DNA of 64,000 nucleotides from Limnomonas spitsbergensis (Eukaryota > Chlorophyta > Chlorophyceae > Chlamydomonadales): positions 1,984,001-2,048,000 of the forward strand of contig JAYJMM010000106.1 in assembly GCA_037349105.1 (NCBI GenBank). Direction: 5' to 3'. The position numbers and the translations under genes were made by a program. Shown here in pieces: positions 57,001 to 64,000 of the stretch. Every line of letters starts with the position of its first letter. Position 1 is the first letter of the stretch. The notes below the pieces were generated by a model. That model did not search any database. It saw nothing but the letters and a program-made list of their open reading frames with translations, and was not told where the DNA came from.

Positions 57001-60000
57001 CCAAGTAAAGAATGATCAAGATCAACTAAAACACTGGTTTCGCGGTGTAGCAGTTCTGGTGTCTCAGTTGCGCAAAATAAATGTTAAAAACTGGTTTAGC
57101 GGCGAGACTGGTGGCCTGAATGAATACTCACACAACAGGAACTTCAAGTAGGCACCATCAGGCCAGCACAGCATTTGAAGCTGGCACGGCGGGTTAGGGT
57201 TCAGGGTTAAGGGTTTAGAGCTGGCACGGTGGTTCGGTATGTCACCTGCCTCCGTGTTTCTCGTATTGCGCGTCAGACCACGCTCTTTGGCGGGCCGCTG
57301 GGCAGCCACGACTGAGCTGGTGTGTACTAAAGTTGACTAGCCCCCTTGGCCAATGACCCAAGCAGCAGGGCTGCTGCACCCCAGCACCAGGCCCTTCGAC
57401 TACAGGCTGTGATGCAGCTGAATTGTGGCTGAAGCACCCTACACAAATTGGTGTCATGTCTTAGGGGTAAGGCTTAGGTTAAGCCCTAAACCCTACACAA
57501 ATTGGTGTCATGCCTCATTCCCAACGCTGCATTTCACGTGATTGAAAGCTGTGACAGGGTGGACTTGTCACAATATGGTCATATCGACTATGCAAAGTGC
57601 GGATCATAAGATGTCAAGAGAGTCCATCTCCCAACATATGTTCCCCTTTGGTACAGTCCTGTTACAAAAGCGATTTGCCTGTCCCCTAAGTCGCCAATAC
57701 TGCAGTCCCCCTCCTGGCCAAGGCCATATTTGAACGTGTTTTACCTTTTCCCTACACCATCAACGCCGTATCCCCCTTTTTTGATCGTAGCCTGCTTATC
57801 CCTCAGCTCTCCAAGACTGCTGCATGTCCCCATGTTAATGGTTTGTTCCTTCCCCCTCTTTCGCTGACTTCAGTTTGACGACCCAGGCAAGGTTGCAGCC
57901 AGGGTTGCAGCGACAGATGTACCTCTGCCCCCCTCTCCTCCTGATTGCAGTACGATAACCCCGGCCATATTGCAGCCCAGATGTTGCAACCACTGATGTA
58001 CCTCTGTCCTCCCTCTCTTCCTGACTGCAGTTCAAAGACCTAGGCCATATTGCAGCCCAGATGTTGCAGCCCCTGATGTACCTCTGTCCCCCCTCTCTTC
58101 CTGACTGCAGTACGAAGACCTAGGCCATATTGCAGCCCAGATGTTGCAGCCACTGATGTACCTCTGCCCCCCCTCTCTTCCTGACTGCAGTATGACGACC
58201 CTGGCAATGTTGCAGCCCGCATGTTGCAGCGACAGATGTACGGTGCGGACAGCATCTACGCCAGGCAAGCCACCAAAGTCAACGTGGCTGGCATCAACAG
58301 GGAAGACATTGAAGGGTGAGCGGTCAGCCAGGGGACAGTAGACAGGCAGACGTGCAGGGGATGAGGGAGGGAGGAAAGAGTGAGGGAGGGGAACGTATAG
58401 TAGGAGGGAGTAAGTGTGACCCCAGGGGATGAAAGTTTGATCCACCCTCGGACCTGACGAGAGGCCCAAGCTTCAGGGCTGTGCTTCATGAGAGCCCCTG
58501 GTTGCAGTCCGTATGTCATGGCTGGCTGTCATGTATGGCTGAGCTTAAGCAAAATTATAGCTGAATGGTAGCTGAATGGTAGCTGAATGGTAGCTGAAGC
58601 ACCCTCAACAAAAGAGTGAACCATGGTTACACTCCACTGGGTTGACAGGCCACTGCCACCTGGCATGACCCAGGCAGCATCCGCCCTTTCAAATGCAAAG
58701 GTGGATTCAAATCCCAACCGCCCAGGCACCTGACCAAGTGGCTACGGCCGGATGGCGCTGTGCTCGGCCTGGTCGGGGACTTCGAATCCGCCGACATGAT
58801 GCGCCTGATCCGGGAGACGTTTGACGACTGGGCGCCAGCGCCCGGCCAGCCCGCCAAGCCTGAGGCGCCGGCGGGCCAGGCGCCGCCAGAGTGGTGGGCT
58901 CGCCTCGAGGCAGACCAGCGGGCGGGTGCGGGCCTGCCGGACGTCGCGGCAGTAGGGGTTGCGGCTGCTTGGTGGACGCCAGCCAATGTGGAGCCTCATC
59001 TGCCGCAGGCGCTGGTTAGCAGCGTCGAAAGCAGCAGTGGCGGATTGTCCGAACCTGCATCTCCAATGGCCGCTCCTCCCTCTGTCACGGACGCGGCCGT
59101 CTTGTCTCTTCCAGGAAGTGGTCGAGGAGGGGGAGCGGTGGATTTAACCACTTATCCGATCGGAAAGATCTTTTTGGTGGACCGGCCTGGCCTGATGCAG
59201 GTGATAAAACCTAAACCCTGAACCCTTAACCCTAAACTAGGCCTGGTCTGATGCAGGTGATGAGGGTAGCCCCGTTCATTATTTCAAGGCTCTTCAGCTA
59301 CAGCTCAGCTACGTCACGGCCCACAGCTGAGAGGGCCTAATGCATTAAGCCCTGCTGATTGTACAAGCAATAGGGCACAGGTAAAGCTGAATTGTGTTAC
59401 CATGGCTTTCTACTCACTCAGTGAGACACCCCCTTGGCTCCCTCCCACCAAGGGGGGGTCGGCCTTTTAGGGATTCAACCAGTGCTGTGCAATTGCACCG
59501 TAATTCAGAAATCGTGCAAGTAATTACTGTCCTTTACTGGTAAAAGTAGCTGAATTTGCCCTGAAATGACGATGCCTGAAACTCAGTGAGACACCCCCCT
59601 GGCTCCCTCCCACCCACGAGGGGTACGAGGGGTCAGTCCCACAGGGATTCAACCAAGGTCGTATTGCAGCCTCTGGATTTTCCTTGTCTGTACCCCCTGT
59701 CTGTACAAAACTGCCAGAGTGATCCTTTCAGGCTCGCCCCCGCTAATGCCCCTCACCTCTCATTCCCATCCTCTGCCCCCCACAGGATGCTTGCCAACCC
59801 CAATGCCCCGCACCCCTTGACCCCCGTTTGTCGATCACTCCACCCCTACCCTCCCCTGTTGCCCAGGCTAGTGTGGAGGTGGTTGAGCCGGGCGTGACCT
59901 CGGCAGCCCCTGATGTATCCCCCATTTCGCCCCCCTTTGTTGATCACTCCACCCCAATCCTCTGTTGCTGCCCAGGCTAGTGTGGAGGTGGGTGAGCCGG

Positions 60001-60899
60001 GGGTGTCCCTGTCGGACCCTGATGTCTTTCCACTGGAGATCCTCTCTGGCATGTACAACGGATTTGGGGGACGCTTGTTCAATGAGGTAAGGACATGGGC
60101 TGACGGATTTGGGGGGCGCTTGTTCAATGACGGAATGACATGGGCTAAGGGCTTAAAGGGGTACTTTTTCAATGATGGCAGGGCACCAGGTGGGAGCTTT
60201 GGGGATGCTTGTTCAATGATGTTGGGACACGACATGTCGGATGCCGGGGATGCTTGTTTAATGACGGCTCTGCGGGCCTGCTCACAATGGAGAACAAATG
60301 GTTGTCTTTGAGTGCAGGTCCGCTCCCGCGACGGCCTGGCGTACTCGGTCTCCGCCGCCTGGGATTCCCCAATGGACCACCGCGGCACTTTCAATGCATC
60401 GGCGCAGACATCGTCACCCGGCCCGCTGCTTGCGGCACTCGACGCGGTGCTCAAACCGCCATCCGTGCAGGCCGTACCCATGTCTACTCAGAGAATAGTT
60501 CCGGGGTTGGATCTTGGATCTAGAGGTGTGGATCCGATGTTGGATATATCCTTGTCTGCGGATCTAGCCGCGTGGCCGCGGGGCGAGGAAGTGAGCGCGT
60601 CCAAGGACCGCTACCTGAACAGCTTTGTGTTCAATTTCGCCTCAAAGTCGCAGCAGCTGCGGCGGCTGCTGGCCGGCGAGTTGCTGGGCCTGCCCAGGGA
60701 CTTGCTGGCACGGCTGCAGCAGGGTGTGGCGGGGGTTCGGCCCGAAGACGTGCGCGAGGTGGCGGCGCGACGGCTGCACCCGGACGTGGGGCAGGTGGTT
60801 GTGGTGGTTGGGGACGCCGGAATGGTCAGGGCCAGCCTGTTGGGCTCTGGGTTCTCAGCGGACCGGCTGGTGATGCTCAAAGTACCCGTTATAGAGTAG
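50544..60899 (+). CDS. M16-family (insulinase/processing-peptidase fold) protein without zinc site, 8 exons
   Basis: Exons: 50544-51095, 51852-51962, 54945-55044, 56835-57004, 58191-58315, 58726-59200, 59976-60086, 60318-60899; ~741 aa, all joins GT-AG and in phase. M16 signatures: LPNGLHVFLIEDPEVPLIRG, GGGRYSSPDDK, VLRSGG, ILGLVGDF-like VLGLVGDF, PIGKIFLVDRPGLMQ, NGFGGRLFNEVRSRDGLAYS. The HXXEH zinc motif expected soon after the GGGRYS segment is absent (the position reads TVAAEVLRSGG), while the RSRDGLAY segment seen in M16B partners is kept. So it is probably a non-catalytic subunit or pseudopeptidase like those paired in bacteria and plastids. The N-terminus has a Ser/Ala-rich leader and a hydrophobic stretch ending SLA-AQ, suggesting plastid or thylakoid targeting (inference). 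Confidence 0.9.
51852..51962 (+). CDS. M16 gene exon 2
   Basis: 37 codons, DVLPNGLHVFLIEDPEV to GGGRYSSPDDK, acceptor CTGCAG, donor GTGATC. Start of the M16 N-terminal domain. A ~40-bp copy of the donor side lies at 52072-52115. Confidence 0.9.
52116..52750 (+). repeat. G-rich low-complexity sequence in M16 intron 2
   Basis: Iterations of GGAGGAAAGGGGGGCAAGG, resembling the bases just after the exon 2 donor. A long G run lies at about 52540-52552. No coding. Confidence 0.85.
52842..54934 (+). repeat. ~62-bp minisatellite (~34 copies) echoing the acceptor of M16 exon 3
   Basis: The unit has a pyrimidine tract (CTGCTCTGTGCCCCCTGCC), then CCCCAAACATATCGGTTTCA. The real acceptor reads CTGCCCTCACACAG followed by ATCGGCTTGTCC. 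In most units the AG is lost (ACATATCGG), but several (near 53210, 53270, 53517, 54384) keep CAGATTGG. Confidence 0.95.
54945..55044 (+). CDS. M16 gene exon 3
   Basis: 100 nt (IGLSTVAAEVLRSGG...LEDLAA plus one base), acceptor CACACAG, donor GTGAGC. This is the segment where active M16 enzymes have HXXEH; it is missing. Donor-side copies lie at about 55318-55375 and 55465-55510. Confidence 0.9.
55045..56834 (+). other. M16 intron 3 with exon-edge copies
   Basis: It contains two copies of the end of exon 3 (55318-55375, 55465-55510) in ~150-bp units. About six ~45-bp units at 56222-56460 and one longer copy at 56650-56730 echo the acceptor of exon 4 (CTCGTAG|GCAT). The rest is unremarkable. 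Confidence 0.75.
56835..57004 (+). CDS. M16 gene exon 4
   Basis: 170 nt, two bases completing Ser, then IEVSAGNVTLSSGFSCAKED to YSVLDHQ. Acceptor CTCGTAG, donor GTAAAG. Matches the IE..G...V.FSSL and L..EVLR.P...F. helix region of M16 proteins. Confidence 0.9.
57292..57445 (+). repeat. Dispersed ~150 bp repeat family, copy in M16 intron 4
   Basis: Starts GCCGCTGGGCAGCCACG, core CAAGCAGCAGGGCTGCTG, end GCAGCTGAATTGTGGCTGAA followed by GCACCCTACAC. One of the best preserved copies. Confidence 0.65.
57866..58180 (+). repeat. ~80-bp tandem copies of the acceptor side of M16 exon 5 (4 copies)
   Basis: Each has a pyrimidine tract, CTGCAG or CTTCAG, then a version of TACGACGACC...GCAGCC and CAGATGTACC. 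They lie at about 57868, 57951, 58031 and 58111, followed by the true exon at 58191. Each retains AG, so alternative acceptors are available. Confidence 0.9.
58191..58315 (+). CDS. M16 gene exon 5
   Basis: 125 nt (YDDPGNVAARMLQRQMYG...INREDIEG), acceptor CTGCAG, donor GTGAGC. Matches the R.DDP..IA.R.F...LYG pattern of bacterial M16 proteins. It is chosen over its four upstream copies because only this one runs on through ADSIYARQATKVNVAG. Confidence 0.9.
58440..58612 (+). repeat. Dispersed ~150 bp repeat family, diverged copy in M16 intron 5
   Basis: The end is extended by tandem TAGCTGAATGG units (three) before GCTGAAGCACCCTC. The core is diverged. Confidence 0.45.
58726..59200 (+). CDS. 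M16 gene exon 6
   Basis: 475 nt (HLTKWLRPDGAVLGLVGDF ... PIGKIFLVDRPGLMQ), acceptor CCCAG, donor GTGATA. It links the two M16 halves and has an Ala/Pro-rich, probably disordered insertion (APAPGQPAKPEAPAGQAP). A donor-side copy lies at about 59239-59262. Confidence 0.88.
59201..59975 (+). other. M16 intron 6 with exon-edge copies
   Basis: Contains the exon 6 donor copy (59239-59262), two similar ~60-bp stretches with TGAGACACCCCC (59425 and 59588), and an acceptor-side copy of exon 7 at about 59822-59920 (GCTAGTGTGGAGGTGG). Confidence 0.7.
59976..60086 (+). CDS. M16 gene exon 7
   Basis: 37 codons (ASVEVGEPGVSLSDPD...GFGGRLFNE), acceptor GCCCAG, donor GTAAGG. Matches the LGGLF..LRE core of the second M16 domain. 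A donor-side copy with ATTTGGGGGGCGCTTG lies at about 60095-60135. Confidence 0.9.
60318..60899 (+). CDS. M16 gene exon 8 (last)
   Basis: 193 codons plus TAG (VRSRDGLAYSVSAAWDSP ... VVVVGDAGMV ... LKVPVIE), acceptor GTGCAG. The end of the second M16 domain, with the RSRDGLAYS substrate-side motif and the usual VVVVGD strand near the C-terminus. Partial copies of the exon's end lie at about 61003-61120 and 61225-61290. Confidence 0.92.
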   Translation, partial: VRSRDGLAYSVSAAWDSPMDHRGTFNASAQTSSPGPLLAALDAVLKPPSVQAVPMSTQRIVPGLDLGSRGVDPMLDISLSADLAAWPRGEEVSASKDRYLNSFVFNFASKSQQLRRLLAGELLGLPRDLLARLQQGVAGVRPEDVREVAARRLHPDVGQVVVVVGDAGMVRASLLGSGFSADRLVMLKVPVIE

Positions 60900-63800
60900 G
60901 TTTTGAGCTGTACCCTTGAACCCTTAAGCCTCCAGGTTTGCGCCAGACTACCTGGTGATCCTCATTGTTGAAGCAGGAGGCATAGGCCACTAGGACATCT
61001 CGCGCAAGTACCCGTCATTGAGCATGTCGTCAGTCCAGAGTTTTGAGCTGTACCCCTACACCCTCAAGGCCTCAACCCTCCAGGTTTGCGCCAGACTAAC
61101 TGGCGATGCATCAAGTCCCTATCAGAGAGTAGGCTGCCTGTTAAGGGTTGCGGGCATAAATCGGTTTCGGGCATTGGTAGCTCACCTAGTGCTACGGCCG
61201 AACGGGTGGCTTCCTTTATCCACGCCTCAGGGCCTTTATTTATGTATTCGTAAACCCTCTGGGTTTGCGCCAGACCGCTTGGTCATGCCATAAGTCCTCA
61301 TCACCGAATCATGGTCCTACTGATTGGTGCACTTGCTGAAGGCACATGTTTGAACACTCCGCGGATGGGATGGGACGCCAACAGGCGCGTGGGGGTAGCA
61401 GGTAGGAGACACTTGTCCAATAACTACGACCATCGTGACTATCATGGAGCTATGAAGTCGCACAGCGTGACGGCCAGCCAGGGGGGGTGATGTGGACGCT
61501 TTATTATAGTCATGTTTCCACACGCCATGGGTGGGGCGACAAAGGGCGGAACGAGGGTGCGAAGGTTCAGGGCATCGAGGCACAATCCGGCTAGTCTTGT
61601 GTCGTGTTTAGCCGTATCGCGAGACTTCCTTGGTAGTGCAATCCAGCTAAATCTGTGCCGTATCGAGCCGTTTCATGCTGTATCGGGCTACCATGGTTTA
61701 CTAGGGGCATCTGTTATTCTGTTTACTAATGGCATGTTTGATTACACGCCCAAGATAGGAAGCCGACGGCCCGCCGTGTTAGGGTTTAAGACTGAGGGCC
61801 ATTTGTTCACTGTTGGTACATGTCAACACGACGCAGCACCCACAGTGTTAGGGGTCAGGCCTTCAGGGTTTGGGCCATTTGTTCTCTGATGGTATTTGTG
61901 TCTTGACGCCATAGATGGGGCGCAGGGGGGCACATGTTCAAAATGGTATCGTGATTATTCCACAAGTAGATGTATAATTAAATGCAATACAAGTACCGGC
62001 AGTATGCTATGACAACACCAGCCAGCCAGGGAGGGGGGTGAGGACAAGGTGATGATGCTTCCTGAGTGCTCGGGGAAATTTGATTGGCAGTTTGAAGAAC
62101 CTTTGGTTGTGAGGCCATGAGCTGTGTATTGCTCCAGCTGTGCGGTGACGGCGCGGATGTGGCTTTATCCCAAGCTACGTTGTTTCCTTAACTCTCACGT
62201 CCCCCACAGTCGTAGCTTTCTTTCCTTCTTTGCTCCAGCTGTGGACGTGTGCCAGTTTGTGCACCATGCTTGCGTGACAGTTTCAGGGTCCACTGTCACG
62301 AGGCAGCAGTGAACATGAAGTTTCACTGCGCACAGAAGACACTATTGGAGTGCTAAGTGCCCTTTATAGGGGTTAACTAGCGTGTGCAGGAGCGATAAAC
62401 TGCTGGCAGACAGTTTATCCTCGACTAATCCTCGGGTTACTGCACTAACCTTTGATGATTCCTCTCTTACTGTTGACAAAAGTAGCGAAGTGAACTCGTT
62501 CCTGCTGGGGCTAGTTGTACTGAAGCCGACTGTTGACAGTAGGAAATGGTGTGGAACGGACTTGAGAGTCGATCCAGCCGAAGTGATGAGAAAGGAGGAG
62601 CCGAAGAGGCGACTCTCTGATGAGGAGGATCGGCTGCTGGTGCAGTAAATCGACTTGGTAGCCAGAAAAGGCCTGGGTAGCAGCTCACAGTGTCGAATTA
62701 TAACCTAGAGATAGAACTGTTGAAGCTCACAGTGTAGGGTATAATCGAGAGATAGAACTGAGATGGATGAAGTAGAGAAGCTGATGCTAGAGATCACGAA
62801 TAAGTGTAGTGGTTAACTAGAGATATTCGATCAGCGTAACGATCAGGGCCTATTACTGAATGATGTGGTCTTGGAGAAATAGGATCAGTGTAGTGTAAAC
62901 TAGAGATCTCCTATTAGTGCAGTGTCCTGGCCTTGATAAGAGGCCGAAATATCACAGTTGGACGTTAATCCCAGAACAGTTTACAGATAGCAGGGTGATT
63001 CAACTTCGGTATGTTACTTGAGTAAGAAGAGAAGAATGCCTGGAGTTAGCCAGGCATCTTCTAAGTACCACAAACAGATGAAATCCGAAACCAAAAAGCG
63101 GTACAAGCCACCCATACGTGCGGTGCACCCATACGTCGTGACACCACTGGTTTGGGGAGTGAGCAGTTCTTGCAATAGTCCCTTCCAAGAGAATAAACAT
63201 TTTGTTTTGTCGGCGTGCATTGCTGAGACAGGGCTCAACTAGTGCTTATGTACTTCAGTCGATGCAGTAACCAGTACATACTATGCATGGCAAAATGAAG
63301 AGGTATGTGACTCTCGATCCACTGACGGCAGGCCGACATCAACTTGTTTCGATGTATAATGTACAAAATCGCCACCCAACCACCCAAGGTTAAGAGCAAG
63401 ATTGGGAGGGCATGATAGGGGTCACAACTCAACAGGTCAATGGCGTTACATCTCTGGGCCCTGCCCAAAAAGGCTTGGCCGCGTGGGCAACTCAATAGGT
63501 CAATGGCGTTACACCTATGGGCCCTGCTCAAAAAGGCTCGACCGCGTGGGCAACTCAACGGGTTAAAACATTTTAGAGTCCGCATGCACTTAGCGCCATT
63601 GATTCATTACGTTCTCATGTATCGCGTCATTGTTTCATTCCTATGCCATGTCACTGTTGCTCTCTGGTCGAATGCACAGGGGGCACCGCCGCACCGGTCA
63701 TTCCTTGTTTACTGTGCTAGCTACTTAGTGATCAAACCAGTTTGCATGCGCCTATCTCTTGCACCAACTATGATGCCACGCTGCACTCAGGACTGCAAGC

Positions 63801-64000
63801 TTGGGGTCTCAAACTTGAGCACGGCCTCCCACACCTTCAGGGTTCAGGTTTTGGGATTTATGTCCAACCATATAAGAAGCAGACATGGTTGGTTGGGCAT
63901 ATATAGCCACCCAAGAAACGACCAAGGGTAGCGTTGGGATGAGAACATCAAAGGCAATGATTGGTGGAACGAGGACCCGCAGATGCTTTGTAAGGACGGT
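60900..64000. other. Right flank, no convincing gene
   Basis: Partial copies of the M16 last exon end (61003-61290) are followed by unannotated sequence. 62690-62930 has several ATCGAGAGATAGAACT-like short repeats. Short open frames have no domains. Confidence 0.45.
63423..63560 (+). repeat. ~64-bp tandem repeat, 2 copies plus partial
   Basis: Each unit contains CAACTCAA.AGGTCAATGG, GGGCCCTGC and CAAAAAGGCT. A related GGGCCCTGCTGAAAAAGCTC occurs near 29860. Confidence 0.8.

Noticed and set aside
62382..62648. Small ORF of 88 codons in the right flank
   Set aside because: No recognisable domain or supporting splice structure; probably chance.

Overview
This is eukaryotic nuclear DNA, most likely from a flagellated green alga; a prasinophyte-type chlorophyte is plausible, but I cannot name a species. 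The evidence is spliced genes with GT-AG introns, a complete PF16/SPAG6 gene (flagellar central-pair protein), an M16-family gene whose N-terminus looks plastid- or thylakoid-targeted, a giant LTR-type retroelement, and abundant minisatellites. I saw no tRNA, rRNA, CRISPR array or bacterial operon.

Layout. (1) Positions 334-19206 hold a nearly pristine ~18.9 kb Ty3/gypsy-type retroelement with one uninterrupted 5,211-codon ORF. The order is gag-like region with zinc knuckle, retropepsin, a second gag-like region with coiled coil and zinc knuckles, a hydrophobic segment, RT, RNase H, a C5-cytosine DNA methyltransferase, an HHCC/DDE integrase and a C-terminal PHD finger. Its ends are not a normal LTR pair. 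They are a split, overlapping arrangement, block B at the left and A-B-A at the right, and a 23-nt self-complementary candidate primer site starts exactly where the left repeat ends. (2) 19.2-32.3 kb is gene-poor. It contains a ~1.5 kb TIR element, copies of a dispersed ~150 bp repeat family, a ~2.95 kb 12-bp satellite and a leucine-rich-repeat fragment. (3) 32360-49025 (minus strand) is a PF16/SPAG6 armadillo-repeat gene, for which I could join 12 exons by splice sites and phase; one short exon near a 117-bp repeat array stays unresolved. (4) 50544-60899 (plus strand) is an eight-exon M16 peptidase-family gene with no HXXEH zinc site, divergent from PF16. (5) 60.9-64 kb shows no convincing gene.

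Two things stand out. In the retroelement, the landmarks of reverse transcription (candidate primer site, purine tract) and those of integration (TG...CA ends, CTTA duplication) are offset by 232 bp, which gives DIRS/Ngaro-like split repeats on an element that encodes a DDE integrase and also carries its own DNA methyltransferase and chromatin reader. In the two host genes, most introns are built from diverged, often tandem copies of the neighbouring exon edge together with its splice site ('exon-edge echoes'). The 117-bp, ~97-bp, ~62-bp, ~80-bp and ~45-bp arrays all fit this single description.
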